Assembly (NCBI GenBank): GCA_052035915.1
Contig: JBPOHE010000139.1
Coordinates: forward strand, 1-42,254
Origin: JBPOHE01 sp052035915
Lineage (GTDB): Bacteria; Pseudomonadota; Gammaproteobacteria; Chromatiales; Chromatiaceae
Reading direction: 5' to 3'
Length of the DNA: 42,254 bases
In this document: one piece after another, positions 14,481 to 23,925 of the stretch
Layout of the letters: the number at the start of each line of letters is the position of its first letter
How positions within the stretch are numbered: position 1 is the stretch's first letter
The notes under the pieces: generated by a model
What the model saw: the letters and a program-made list of their open reading frames with translations, nothing else
Told to the model about the DNA's origin: nothing
The model's database searches: none
Program-made: the position numbers and the translations under genes

Positions 14481-17400
14481 TCAATGACACTGAACTCGCA
14501 TCTCGATATCACCTGTCTCCGTGGCCTGAGTCGGTGCCAAGAGGATCTTCAGGGGTGTGAAGCCGTCGGCCCAGGAATAGAGGGTTAGCTGACCAGCTTG
14601 GTCGATCGGCACTTGGTCCAGATGGTAATTTCCCGCCCCATCACAACTGAAGGAGTGTTTCCCATTGGCCATCACCAAGGCGCACACCGGAATATCGGTA
14701 CCCAAGAGCCGCACCTTTCCCGACAGGCTCACCTGGCTCAAGGCACTGGGTTGTGGCGGCTGGTCCGGCTGCGGACCCTGGCCGCAGTTCGGCAGCCGCA
14801 GCTCGACATCGATGTACTGGGTGGGGCTGCGCGGATGGAGAAGGGTCTTGAAGGGCTCGAAACCTTCGGCCCAGGCGAAGAGGGTTACCTCCTGGTTGGA
14901 GTCCAAAGGCACCTCGGTGAGATGAAAACCGCCGTCGCCGTCGCAACTGAATTGGCTCTTGCCGTTGGCCAGCACCAGGGCACAGACCGGGATATCGCTC
15001 CCCGCTACCCGCACCCGACCCGAAACATGGATGCGGTCCAGGGGTTCCTCATCACAGGTCCCGGTGCAATAACGCGCCAGGGCAAAGAGATTTCGGATTC
15101 CGCCAGCGGTCACCAGTTTGCCATTGGCCTGGAGGGCCATGGCGTGAATCGATGCCCCGGTGTCATCGAAGCTGGTCACCAATTGACCGGCGTCGCCAAA
15201 GCCCGTATCCAGGCGGCCGTCTGGGTTGTAACGGATGAGAAGAGAACCGATCGGCAGTATATAACCGAAATCATTACTCCTAACCAAGTTTCCCCCGGCG
15301 ATCAGTTTCCCATCGGCCTCTATGACTAAGCCACTTGCATAGGCATGGAGACTATCGCCGAAGCTGTCTTGATACCGCACCCCCGACAAGAGGATGCCAC
15401 CGTCACCGAAGCCCGTATCCAGACGGCCATCCGGGTGGTAACGCGCCAAGGCAAAAACGGAAACCCGATCGACCCCTACCAAAGGTTGCCAACCACTCCC
15501 GGCCACCACCAATTTTCCATCCTTCTGCACTACCACCGAGGAGGGGGCGTAAATCTCTTTGATCAGCACCAGGCCCTGATCGCCAAAACCTTGGTCGGGA
15601 CGGCCATCGGGCTTGAAGCGCCGCAGGGCCGACAGCGGATTGTCTTCGATCCGGGTTTGGCCCACGACCACCAACTTGTCATCGGCCTGGACCAGAAGAT
15701 CACCGGCCCACTCCAAACTCATTGAGGTCACCACCCGGCCATGATCGCCGAAACCCTGGTCGAGACCGCCATCCGGGTTGAAGCGCACCAAGGTCAAGAG
15801 GTTGCTGGTACCGTCCCAACCCAGTCCCGCGGCCACCAGTTTCCCCTCCAGTTGTAACCCTAGGACTCTGCCTTGAAAATCGGGCAGCATCACCTTCCCG
15901 GCCACACCAAAGCCCGCATCGAGACTACCCTCGGGAGTGTACCGCACTAGGGTGGTCAGCCCCTGAGGCAGGCCGTCACCGGACTGGGCACCGATGGCGA
16001 CCAATTTACCATCGGCCTGGATGAGGAGATCGCTGACACCGGTGTTCAGGTCCTCTGCCGCGGTCAACACCTGACCATCCAGGCCGAAGGAAGGGTCCAG
16101 TGTCCCATCCGACAGCAGGCGCACCAAGGCCATGGACCATCGATCACCCTCATATACCCAGCCCCCGGATACCAATTTGCCGTCGGTCTGGAGCAGGATG
16201 GAAGTCGCCGAAGATCTGGCCATTCCGACATCGGTTTCCACCCGTCCACCGTTGCCGAAGCCCGAGTCCAGGCTTCCATCGAGGTTAAAGCGGCTGAGGG
16301 CGAATCCATTGTTGTCGACAGCAACCCTATCACCCACGCCAATCAGCTTATCGTCCAGTTGCCTGATCAGCGAGTTGGCGGAAGTTGCGATCCTGCCCTG
16401 GTCGCCAAAGCTGGTATCGAGTGTGCCGTTGGGATCGAAACGTAATAAGGCTCTTCTGGCGACGGCGGCTTGCAGGTCAATAAAATCGCCGATGGCCGCC
16501 AATTGGCCGTCACTGAGTGCGAGTAGCGTCAGGGCCACGGAAGATTCGTTAGGTCGGCTGAGGATGACCTGGCCGTCGACACCGAAACTCCGGTCAAGGT
16601 TGCCGTCCGCGTCATAGCGAGCCAGGGCGAAGGCCCGGTTCTGGCCGTCGAAGGCGAAACCGGCCGCGACCAGCTTGCCATCCGCTTGGATGACCAGAGC
16701 GGACAGGGAGGAGTGATGTGGCTCTCCCAAGGACGAGATGAGGATGCCGCCGGATCCAAAATCCGTGTCCGGCGAGCCATCCGGCTGGTAGCGCATCAGC
16801 ACGGCGAAACTTACGGCATTCCCCTGGGAATTGATCGAGCTTAGGGTGGCGGCCACCACCAGTTTGCCATCCTGTTGTAACGCCAGACCGGTCTGCTCGG
16901 GCCGCGTGGCTTTCACGGTGGAAAACAGCAGTCCCTCTGAGCCGAAGCCCCGATCGATCGCGCCATCCGGCTGGTAGCGCACCAACAGGGTCTCTGCTTG
17001 GCCGTTCTCCCAATTCCAGCCGGCTACCACCACTTTGCCGTCGGGCTGGATGACCAGGGCATTGGCCTGGGCAAAAGAATCCCGCACCTTGGTCAAGACC
17101 TTCCCGCCGATGCCGAAAGACTCATCCAAGCGGCCATCCGGAAGAAAACGCGCCAAGGCCATAGCTTCCCCGTTCGGATTCTTGATCCCCTGCCCGCCGG
17201 CCACCACCAGCTTGCCATCTGGTTGGATGGCGATCGCCATCCCCAAGAACCCACCCGTCGACGCTTGGCCCTCCTCGCCGAAGCTGGGATCGAGGCGGCC
17301 GTCGGCGAGGTAACGCACCAAGGTTAATTGGCCGAAATCAGCCTGACCGGCCACCACCAGCTTCCCGTCCGGCTGCACCACCCCGACCATGGCCTCTCCC

Positions 17401-17579
17401 GAACCGCAACAGAAGCGACCTGTTTCGAGCACTCCAGCCTCCCCAAAGCTCGGGTCGAGGTCTCCCGGCGCAGACCGGGCCGTCTGGAATGGCCAGTCAC
17501 CGATCAGAAGTAGAACTATGAAGCCGAGAGAAAAAAGATTGGAAAAGAAGCGTCGCCGTTTATCCGTAATGGAATCCAT
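14481..17579 (-). CDS. Secreted delta-60 repeat protein with two C-terminal regulatory-like domains
   Basis: I choose the ATG at 17579, eight bases after GAGG, over upstream starts that run into mtfA; this gives 1032 residues. MDSITDKRRRFFSNLF is followed by a hydrophobic stretch ending near ARSAPG, a signal peptide. Fourteen units of the delta-60 type follow, each with a line such as PDGKLVVAG, then RYxPDG and LDxSFG, predicted to fold as beta-propeller blades. The last about 190 residues are two copies of a carboxypeptidase-regulatory-like domain (VSGRVR, IPVCALV, ANGK, FSCDG) separated by a Pro/Gln-rich linker. The function of delta-60 proteins is unknown; this one should be exported. It lies 68 bp downstream of mtfA on the same strand. 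Confidence 0.82.
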   Translation of the reverse strand: MDSITDKRRRFFSNLFSLGFIVLLLIGDWPFQTARSAPGDLDPSFGEAGVLETGRFCCGSGEAMVGVVQPDGKLVVAGQADFGQLTLVRYLADGRLDPSFGEEGQASTGGFLGMAIAIQPDGKLVVAGGQGIKNPNGEAMALARFLPDGRLDESFGIGGKVLTKVRDSFAQANALVIQPDGKVVVAGWNWENGQAETLLVRYQPDGAIDRGFGSEGLLFSTVKATRPEQTGLALQQDGKLVVAATLSSINSQGNAVSFAVLMRYQPDGSPDTDFGSGGILISSLGEPHHSSLSALVIQADGKLVAAGFAFDGQNRAFALARYDADGNLDRSFGVDGQVILSRPNESSVALTLLALSDGQLAAIGDFIDLQAAVARRALLRFDPNGTLDTSFGDQGRIATSANSLIRQLDDKLIGVGDRVAVDNNGFALSRFNLDGSLDSGFGNGGRVETDVGMARSSATSILLQTDGKLVSGGWVYEGDRWSMALVRLLSDGTLDPSFGLDGQVLTAAEDLNTGVSDLLIQADGKLVAIGAQSGDGLPQGLTTLVRYTPEGSLDAGFGVAGKVMLPDFQGRVLGLQLEGKLVAAGLGWDGTSNLLTLVRFNPDGGLDQGFGDHGRVVTSMSLEWAGDLLVQADDKLVVVGQTRIEDNPLSALRRFKPDGRPDQGFGDQGLVLIKEIYAPSSVVVQKDGKLVVAGSGWQPLVGVDRVSVFALARYHPDGRLDTGFGDGGILLSGVRYQDSFGDSLHAYASGLVIEADGKLIAGGNLVRSNDFGYILPIGSLLIRYNPDGRLDTGFGDAGQLVTSFDDTGASIHAMALQANGKLVTAGGIRNLFALARYCTGTCDEEPLDRIHVSGRVRVAGSDIPVCALVLANGKSQFSCDGDGGFHLTEVPLDSNQEVTLFAWAEGFEPFKTLLHPRSPTQYIDVELRLPNCGQGPQPDQPPQPSALSQVSLSGKVRLLGTDIPVCALVMANGKHSFSCDGAGNYHLDQVPIDQAGQLTLYSWADGFTPLKILLAPTQATETGDIEMRVQCH

Positions 17580-17647
17580 GGTCATATCCTCGAATGAAGC
17601 CCCACAAAGCGCGCAGAAAGAACAAGTCTCGCCTAAGGATCGCCGTT

Positions 17648-18415
17648 TCATCCCAGTCGCAACAGCGGATCCTGGCGGTAGAACTTTTTCAGTTGGTCGT
17701 AGACCCGGGGATACCAGCCCTGGAGGCGGCGCGGTTCGGTAAAAAAGGCCTCGCTGGTGACGGCGAAAAACTCGGCGGCGTTCTCCGCGCCGTAGGGATC
17801 GAGCCAGGTGTCGATGCCGGCGGCGACGCGGGAACTGTGGTCGGCATAGGCCCGGCTCCATGCGGTGCTCCAGTCGTCGAGCCGCATGGTTGAATGCAAC
17901 GGCGGGTGGCCGTTGGGATCGCCGTTCAAGAGATCGAGTTTGTGGGCGCATTCGTGGATGACAACGTTGCCCCGGTATTCACCGTAAGCGCCGCCGGCAC
18001 TGTCGTCCCAGGAGAGGACCATGGGGCCGCGGTCCCAGGCTTCCCCCGCCAGTACCCGCTTGCCTTCGTGCACCACCCCGGACGGATCGGCAAAGCTGTG
18101 GGGGGCGACGAACTCGGCCGGATAGAGGATCACCGCGTACCAGCCCCGATACCAGCGGATACCCAATTCCAGGATGGGCAAGGCCGCTTGGATGGCGACC
18201 AGCATCTCTTGCTCCCGCTTCAGGGTCAGGCCGCCGGCGGGCTCGAAGGTTTTGGCCGCCAGGAATTCCCGGGCACGGTGGAAAAGGCGCTGTCGAAGGT
18301 GGTCGTCGAAGCCATGCAGTAGCGGCAAGCTGGGGACGAGCCTGGAGAAGATCGCCCGGTCTTCCTCCTCGCTTGGCTGGCGCTGGTTCCACCAGTGTCG
18401 GATCGCTTTGAGCAT
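17648..18415 (-). CDS. mtfA: Zinc-dependent peptidase MtfA
   Basis: This 255-residue protein matches MtfA (265 aa in E. coli), a cytosolic gluzincin-like aminopeptidase that in E. coli inactivates the repressor Mlc and so links to glucose transport. The zinc motif HECAH sits in GNVVIHECAHKLDLLNGD, and the third ligand is the Glu of NAAEFFAV. WYRGWYAVILYPAEF and VLAGEAWDRGPMVLSWD are further family landmarks. The ATG at 18415 is divergent from ilvD with 88 bp between. No Mlc or PtsG is visible in the window, so the partner here is unknown. Confidence 0.9.
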   Translation of the reverse strand: MLKAIRHWWNQRQPSEEEDRAIFSRLVPSLPLLHGFDDHLRQRLFHRAREFLAAKTFEPAGGLTLKREQEMLVAIQAALPILELGIRWYRGWYAVILYPAEFVAPHSFADPSGVVHEGKRVLAGEAWDRGPMVLSWDDSAGGAYGEYRGNVVIHECAHKLDLLNGDPNGHPPLHSTMRLDDWSTAWSRAYADHSSRVAAGIDTWLDPYGAENAAEFFAVTSEAFFTEPRRLQGWYPRVYDQLKKFYRQDPLLRLG

Positions 18416-18503
18416 CTGTGCGACAAGTCTCGCGAAGGTTTTTTCCTACCCGGTTCTCCGGGATAATGCCCGCAGACCCAGCCCCTGACCCTGGAGAGCC
18501 TCC

Positions 18504-20360
18504 ATGCCCGAATACCGCTCCCGTACCACCACCCGTGGTCGCAATATGGCCGGCGCCCGTGCCCTCTGGCGGGCGACGGGAATGACCGATGCCGATTTCG
18601 ACAAGCCCATCATCGCCGTCGCCAACTCCTTCACCCAGTTTGTGCCTGGACACGTCCATCTCAAGGACCTGGGGCAGTTGGTGGCCGGGGAGATCGCCAG
18701 GGCCGGCGGGGTGGCCAAGGAGTTCAACACTATCGCGGTCGATGACGGCATCGCCATGGGCCATGGGGGCATGTTGTATTCCTTGCCGTCGCGGGAACTC
18801 ATCGCGGATGCGGTGGAATACATGGTGAACGCCCACTGCGCCGATGCCCTGGTCTGTATCTCCAACTGCGACAAGATCACCCCCGGCATGTTGATGGCCT
18901 CCTTGCGGCTGAACATCCCCACGGTCTTTGTCTCCGGTGGGCCCATGGAGGCGGGCAAGGCGCGATTGCACGGCAAAGAGGTTCATCTGGATCTGGTGGA
19001 CGCCATGGTGGCGGCAGCCAATCCGGAGGAGAGCGAGGCCGATGTGGCGACCTACGAGCGTTCCGCCTGTCCGACCTGCGGCTCCTGTTCGGGCATGTTC
19101 ACCGCCAATTCCATGAATTGCCTGACCGAGGCCCTGGGGTTGTCCTTACCCGGCAATGGTTCGCTGTTGGCTACCCATGCGGATCGTCGGGAGCTGTTTC
19201 TGGAGGCCGGGCGCTTGAGCGTCGATCTCGCCCGTCGTTATTACGAAGCCGGGGACGAGTCGGTGTTGCCGCGCTCCATCGCCAGTTTCGCCGCCTTCGA
19301 AAACGCCATGTCGCTAGACATCGCCATGGGTGGCTCGACCAACACGGTCTTGCATCTGCTGGCCGCGGCCCATGAGGCGGGGGTGGATTTCTCCATGCGC
19401 GACATCGACCGCCTGTCCCGTCTGGTGCCCAATCTGTGCAAGGTGGCGCCTTCCAGCCAGTATCACCTGGAGGACGTGCACCGGGCCGGTGGGGTGATGG
19501 CGATCCTGGGCGAACTGGACCGCGCCGGGCTGCTGCACAATGAGGTGCCCAGCGTCCACGCCAAGAGTTTCAGCGAGGCCCTGGATCGCTGGGATATCCG
19601 CCGTTCGCCGGAGGAGTCGGTAAAGGTCAGTTATCTGGCCGCCCCCGGTGGGGTTCCCACCCAGACGGCCTTCAGTCAGGCCGCGCGCTGGCCGGAACTG
19701 GATCTGGATCGGGCCCGGGGCTGTATCCGGGATCTCGAGCATGCCTATTCCCGGGATGGCGGCTTGGCGGTGCTTTACGGCAATCTGGCCGAGCAGGGCT
19801 GTATCGTCAAAACCGCCGGCGTCGATGCCTCGATCCTGGTATTCAAGGGCCGGGCGCGGATCTTCGAGAGCCAGGAGGACGCGGTGGAAGGGATCCTGAA
19901 TGACAGTGTCCTGGCCGGCGATGTGGTCGTCATCCGCTACGAAGGCCCCCGAGGCGGACCCGGGATGCAGGAGATGCTCTATCCGACGAGTTATCTCAAA
20001 TCCAAGGGGCTCGGCAAGGCCTGTGCCCTGATCACCGACGGCCGCTTCTCGGGCGGCACCTCGGGGCTGTCCATCGGCCATGTTTCGCCCGAGGCGGCGG
20101 AAGGCGGGACCATCGCCCTGGTGGAGGAGGGGGATCCGATCGAGATCGACATCCCGCAACGGCGGATCGAACTTCTGGTGTCGGCGGAGGAGCTGGAGCT
20201 TCGGCGGCGCTCGATGTCGGAGCGCGGGGAGCTGGCCTGGCGACCCAGTCACAGGCAGCGGCCGGTATCCCAGGCGCTGCTGGCCTATGCGGCCATGACT
20301 ACCTCCGCCGCCCAGGGGGCGGTGCGGGATCTGTCGCGGCTGAACCCGGTCCGTGGCTGA
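18504..20360 (+). CDS. ilvD: Dihydroxy-acid dehydratase
   Basis: This 618-residue enzyme removes water from 2,3-dihydroxy-isovalerate and -methylvalerate to give the 2-oxo acids for valine, isoleucine and leucine. It has the Fe-S ligands of the family: Cys in SNCDKITPG and Cys in CPTCGSCSGMFTANSMNC, and the C-terminal TDGRFSGGTSGLSIGHVSPEA block. Length equals E. coli IlvD (616). The start MPEYRSRTTTRG at 18504 follows GGAGAG. A possible -10 box GATAAT lies at 18462-18467. It is separated from other ilv genes here and followed closely by a parA-like gene. Confidence 0.95.
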   Translation: MPEYRSRTTTRGRNMAGARALWRATGMTDADFDKPIIAVANSFTQFVPGHVHLKDLGQLVAGEIARAGGVAKEFNTIAVDDGIAMGHGGMLYSLPSRELIADAVEYMVNAHCADALVCISNCDKITPGMLMASLRLNIPTVFVSGGPMEAGKARLHGKEVHLDLVDAMVAAANPEESEADVATYERSACPTCGSCSGMFTANSMNCLTEALGLSLPGNGSLLATHADRRELFLEAGRLSVDLARRYYEAGDESVLPRSIASFAAFENAMSLDIAMGGSTNTVLHLLAAAHEAGVDFSMRDIDRLSRLVPNLCKVAPSSQYHLEDVHRAGGVMAILGELDRAGLLHNEVPSVHAKSFSEALDRWDIRRSPEESVKVSYLAAPGGVPTQTAFSQAARWPELDLDRARGCIRDLEHAYSRDGGLAVLYGNLAEQGCIVKTAGVDASILVFKGRARIFESQEDAVEGILNDSVLAGDVVVIRYEGPRGGPGMQEMLYPTSYLKSKGLGKACALITDGRFSGGTSGLSIGHVSPEAAEGGTIALVEEGDPIEIDIPQRRIELLVSAEELELRRRSMSERGELAWRPSHRQRPVSQALLAYAAMTTSAAQGAVRDLSRLNPVRG

Positions 20361-20376
20361 AGCGGAGAGCATCACA

Positions 20377-21165
20377 ATGCGGCGCGTGGTATTCAATCAG
20401 AAGGGTGGGGTGGGCAAATCCACCATCAGTTGTAACCTGGCGGCCATCAGTGCCGCCCGGGGGCGGCGGACCCTGGTGGTCGATCTCGATCCCCAGACCA
20501 ATTCGACCCAGTATCTGCTGGGAGGCAAGGCGGTGACCGCCAAACCCAGCCTGGCGGATTTTTTCGATGACATGCTGTTTTTCAAGTTCAACAAGCGCGT
20601 CGTCCGGGATTACATCCACCCCACGCCCTTCGAGAACCTGGATATCCTGCCGGCCCATCATGACATGGAGACCCTGCACGAGAAGCTGACCGCCAGATAC
20701 AAGATCTTCAAACTGCGCGACGCCCTCGACCAGTTGATGGAATATACCGAGGTCTTCATCGACACCCCGCCGGCGATGAGCTTCTATACCCGTTCGGCGC
20801 TGATCGCCGCGACCAACTGCCTGATCCCCTTCGATTGCGACGACTTCTCGCGCCGGGCGGTGTATCGGCTGCTGGAGGACATCAATGAGATCCGCGACGA
20901 CCATAACCCCCACCTCAGGGTGGAAGGGATCGTGGTCAATCAGTTTCAGTCCCAGGCCAAACTGCCGCAACGCCTGGTGCAGGAACTCATCGACGAGGGG
21001 CTGCCCATGTTGGGGACCAGATTGTCGGCCTCGGTCAAGGTCAAGGAATCCCACGAGCAATCCCGGCCCATGATCCACCTGGATCCCAAACACAAGTTGA
21101 GCCTCCAGTTCGAGGCCCTCTGGGATGAGTTGCAGGGGCGGGGATCTTCTTACAACCCAGGCTAG
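20377..21165 (+). CDS. ParA-family ATPase (orphan)
   Basis: I take ATG 20377 (262 aa), nine bases after GGAG; a GTG at 20353 would overlap ilvD. MRRVVFNQKGGVGKST is a deviant Walker A motif with the signature lysine, VVDLDPQTNSTQYL is motif A', and VFIDTPPAMSFY is the Walker B region, all in ParA/MinD order. These ATPases form DNA- or membrane-bound dimers that position plasmids, chromosomes or protein complexes. There is no parB or parS next to it, so cargo is unknown. The 16-bp gap to ilvD suggests co-transcription by read-through. Confidence 0.83.
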   Translation: MRRVVFNQKGGVGKSTISCNLAAISAARGRRTLVVDLDPQTNSTQYLLGGKAVTAKPSLADFFDDMLFFKFNKRVVRDYIHPTPFENLDILPAHHDMETLHEKLTARYKIFKLRDALDQLMEYTEVFIDTPPAMSFYTRSALIAATNCLIPFDCDDFSRRAVYRLLEDINEIRDDHNPHLRVEGIVVNQFQSQAKLPQRLVQELIDEGLPMLGTRLSASVKVKESHEQSRPMIHLDPKHKLSLQFEALWDELQGRGSSYNPG

Positions 21166-21201
21166 AGCGCGGATTTCGGGTCAGGAAAGGGGTTTTTCAG
21201 G

Positions 21202-21231
21202 CTGGTTCCCAAGCTGGAGCTTGGGAACCAG
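21202..21231. repeat. Perfect 14-bp inverted repeat downstream of parA-like gene
   Basis: CTGGTTCCCAAGCT (21202-21215) and AGCTTGGGAACCAG (21218-21231) are separated by two bases. Very similar GGTTCCCAAGC hairpins occur as dispersed repeats in many proteobacteria. It may also end the ilvD-parA transcript. Confidence 0.6.
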
Positions 21232-21280
21232 CGAATGCTGGAGGCTAGATCACTCCCGGGCAGGGGCTCTGTGGTCAGGT

Positions 21281-21373
21281 TTTTCGTTCTCTTCAGGAGA
21301 ACAATACCGTTATTACGAGAGCTATTGTTCTCTCAAGAAGAACGAAAACCGGCCATTTTCAGCCGAGGCCCGG
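21281..21373. repeat. Interspersed double-hairpin repeat, copy 3 (best preserved)
   Basis: Hairpin A is GTTCTC (21286-21291) with GAGAAC (21297-21302); hairpin B is GTTCT (21327-21331) with AGAAC (21339-21343). The outer ends TTTTCGTTCT (21281-21290) and AGAACGAAAA (21339-21348) are also a perfect 10-bp inverted repeat, so the same DNA could form two hairpins or one long stem. The tail is GGCCATTTTCAGCCGAGG followed by CCCGG. It sits between convergent parA-like and xerC genes. Confidence 0.85.
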
Positions 21374-21425
21374 TTCCCTGCGGCTAGCGATCTGTTTGCA
21401 TCAACCGCTGCCGAAGTTCTTGAAG

Positions 21426-22382
21426 CTATTCCTCGACCAGGGGTGGGTCCGGCTTCCGCTTCGCCCGGGGATGGGCCTGATCGTAGACCTGGGCCAGATG
21501 TTGGAAATCCAGATGGGTATAGATCTGGGTGGTGCTGATATTGGCATGGCCGAGCAGTTCCTGAACCGCCCGCAGATCGCCGGAGGATTCCAGCAAATGG
21601 CTGGCGAAGGAATGGCGCAGTCGGTGGGGATGCAGCTGTTGTCCCTGGCCTTGCTGTAGCGCCCAGCGGGCGAGTCGGAGCTGGACGCTGCGGGGCGTGA
21701 GGCGTCGACCGAGACGGCTGACGAAGAGGGCGGGCTGCTCGGGACCCACCATCCGGCGTCTGACTTCGAACCAGCGTCCCAGGGCCTCCAGGGCCTTGCG
21801 GCCGATGGGGAGGCGCCTGGCCTTGCTGCCCTTGCCGGTCACCTCCAGGGTGGTGTCCGGCAGATCGAGATCGCCCAGGTCGAGAGAGACCAGCTCGGCC
21901 AACCGCAATCCCGAGGAATAGAAGAGTTCCATCATGGCCAGGTCCCGGATCTCCAGGGGATCCGTCACCGGCACATCGAGGAGCTGTTGCACCTGATCGA
22001 CCTCGATCGGGCTCGGCAGATGGGTGGCCGATTTGGGCGCCCGCACCCCCTGGGCCGGGTTGTTCGGCACCAGATGTTCCCGCAGCAGGAATTTGTACAG
22101 GCTGCGCACCGCGGACAACTCCCGTTGCAGGGTACGGCCGGAGAGCCCGGCCCGGCGGCGCGAGGCGGCATAGGCCCGGAGCTGGTTCTGGCTGAGGTGC
22201 GCCCAGTCCGGACAACTCTGGCGGCGGGCGAAACGCGCCACCTCCCGCAGGTCCCGTGCATAGGCCTCGGAGGTGTGCGGCGAGAGGCGGCGCTCGAAGC
22301 GCAGATGATCGAGGAACTGGCGTACCCCCTGTTCCAAGGGGTCGTCGGGAACCACTTCGGCGGGGGTCTGGGCCTCGCTCAT
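21426..22382 (-). CDS. xerC: Tyrosine recombinase XerC
   Basis: With ATG 22382 this is 318 residues; a GTG at 22391 is possible. XerC acts with XerD at dif to resolve chromosome dimers. All catalytic residues are present: Arg in SGLRLAELVSLDL, Lys in GKGSKARRLP, HxxR in HPHRLRHSFASHLL, His in ELLGHANI and the nucleophile Tyr in TQIYTHL. The N-terminal SAM-like core-binding domain is RFLDHLRFERRLSPHT-like. It is the third gene of dapF-DUF484-xerC, the standard gammaproteobacterial order, which marks it as the housekeeping recombinase and not a phage integrase. Confidence 0.92.
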   Translation of the reverse strand: MSEAQTPAEVVPDDPLEQGVRQFLDHLRFERRLSPHTSEAYARDLREVARFARRQSCPDWAHLSQNQLRAYAASRRRAGLSGRTLQRELSAVRSLYKFLLREHLVPNNPAQGVRAPKSATHLPSPIEVDQVQQLLDVPVTDPLEIRDLAMMELFYSSGLRLAELVSLDLGDLDLPDTTLEVTGKGSKARRLPIGRKALEALGRWFEVRRRMVGPEQPALFVSRLGRRLTPRSVQLRLARWALQQGQGQQLHPHRLRHSFASHLLESSGDLRAVQELLGHANISTTQIYTHLDFQHLAQVYDQAHPRAKRKPDPPLVEE

Positions 22383-22402
22383 GGGAGCCACCGAGCGCGT
22401 CT

Positions 22403-23098
22403 TCAGGCGCCGGGCACGGCCAGGGCCTGGAGTTTGCGACTGACGAGATCGCCCAGACGGGTCAGAAACTCGGTGCCTTTGGCCGGGTGAAAACGATCTT
22501 CGTTGTGACTGCCGATCGCCAGCAGGCCGGAGACACCCTTGGTCTGTAGGGGAATGACCGCCGCCGAACGGATCTCTTCCGCCTGGGAACCGAAGATATG
22601 CTTCATCTGTTGTCGCTGCAGCCGACCGCAGAGGGGTCGCCCCCGCTCGAAGAGTTCCTGCAGGGTCGAGGCGGCGCCCTCGCCGGTGGAGCGGGCCAGG
22701 CGATCATCCAGTTCTTCCTGGCTAAAAAGGCGCAGCTCGACGGCATCGGCGAGGAAATCGTCATGCAGCCCATCCTGAATGATGGTCAGGGCCTCTTCGA
22801 GGGTGCCGGCCTCCAGCAGGGCCAGGGTGAGACGATGCAGGCGTTGATTGACCTGCTCGTTTTCTATGGCGACGGCGATGAATTCGCCGAGCTGTTTCCG
22901 GTAACGGGCTACCTCGGCCCGCAGCAGTTTCTGCTGACGTTCGACCAGGGAGATGGCGCCGCCGCTCGGATGCGGCACTTCAAGGTCCAACAGAAGATCC
23001 GGATACCGTTCGAAAAAATCCGGATGCTTCCGGAGGTACTCGACCACAGCTCCATCCTGGATTTCCCCAGGCGCTGACGCAGACTTTTTATTTTTCAC
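22403..23098 (-). CDS. DUF484 family protein (YigA-like)
   Basis: The start is GTG 23098, whose bases overlap the dapF stop (GTGTGA), giving 231 residues. The N-terminal VVEYLRKHPDFFERYPDLLLDLEVPH is the DUF484 signature. A coiled-coil helix (SLVERQQKLLRAEVARYRKQ) leads to a GAF-like domain ending GLLAIGSHNEDRFHP. The cellular role is unknown; by conserved linkage it is the yigA gene between dapF and xerC. Tight overlap with dapF implies one transcript. Confidence 0.88.
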   Translation of the reverse strand: MKNKKSASAPGEIQDGAVVEYLRKHPDFFERYPDLLLDLEVPHPSGGAISLVERQQKLLRAEVARYRKQLGEFIAVAIENEQVNQRLHRLTLALLEAGTLEEALTIIQDGLHDDFLADAVELRLFSQEELDDRLARSTGEGAASTLQELFERGRPLCGRLQRQQMKHIFGSQAEEIRSAAVIPLQTKGVSGLLAIGSHNEDRFHPAKGTEFLTRLGDLVSRKLQALAVPGA

Positions 23099-23925
23099 AC
23101 CTCGATACTCCCCTCGAAGACGCCCTCGGCCGGTCCGGTCATCCATACCGGCCAGCCTTCGCCCCGCCACTCTATCACAAGGCGGCCACCGGGAAGATCC
23201 ACCCCGACCCGCGGCGACAACAGACCCTGGAGCTGACCAACCACCACAGCGGCACAGGCCCCGGTGCCGCAGGCCAGGGTCTCGCCCGCGCCGCGTTCAT
23301 GGACCCGCAGGCGGAGCCGATCCGCCCCCAGGACCTGCATGAAGCCCACATTGACCCGGGCGGGAAAGCGGGGATGGGTTTCTATCGCCGGTCCCAGACG
23401 GGCGACCTCGGCCCTGTCCACGTCCGGCACCCTGAGTACCGCATGGGGATTGCCCATGGAGACCGCACCGATGGACACCAGGCTCCCGGCGACTTCAAGG
23501 TCATAGCTCAGGGCCCGGGTGGTGGCCAGGAAGGGGATACGCCCGGGCTCCAATTGCGGTTCCCCCATATTGACCCGCACCTGTCCGTCCGGCTCGACAA
23601 ACAAACGGATCGGACCGGCCAGGGTCCCCACCGCGATCTCGGTCTTGTCGGTCAGGCCCTGGTCGCGCACGAAGCGGGCAAAACAGCGGGCGCCATTGCC
23701 GCATTGCTCGACCTCGCCGCCATCGGCGTTGTAGATGCGGTAATCGAAATCCAACCCCGGCGCCGAGGCGGGCTTGACCAACAACACTTGGTCGCAACCG
23801 ATACCGAAATGGCGATCGGCGAGAAAACGGATACGCTCCCGCGCGGGGGTGAAAGGCTGGTCGAGGGCATTGATGACGACGAAGTCGTTGCCCAGACCCT
23901 GCATTTTGGTGAATTTGAGCTTCAT
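23095..23925 (-). CDS. dapF: Diaminopimelate epimerase
   Basis: This 276-residue PLP-independent epimerase converts LL- to meso-diaminopimelate for lysine and peptidoglycan. It starts MKLKFTKMQGLGNDF, the family N-terminus. The two catalytic cysteines lie in EQCGNGARCFARF and in ETLACGTGACAAVV, one in each of the mirrored domains. E. coli DapF is 274 aa. It is first in the dapF-DUF484-xerC unit. The start at 23925 lies about 500 bp from the divergent sqr gene. Confidence 0.95.
   Translation of the reverse strand: MKLKFTKMQGLGNDFVVINALDQPFTPARERIRFLADRHFGIGCDQVLLVKPASAPGLDFDYRIYNADGGEVEQCGNGARCFARFVRDQGLTDKTEIAVGTLAGPIRLFVEPDGQVRVNMGEPQLEPGRIPFLATTRALSYDLEVAGSLVSIGAVSMGNPHAVLRVPDVDRAEVARLGPAIETHPRFPARVNVGFMQVLGADRLRLRVHERGAGETLACGTGACAAVVVGQLQGLLSPRVGVDLPGGRLVIEWRGEGWPVWMTGPAEGVFEGSIEV

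Noticed and set aside
21426..22382. The tyrosine recombinase as a mobile-element integrase
   Set aside because: Its conserved linkage to dapF and DUF484 marks it as the chromosomal XerC.
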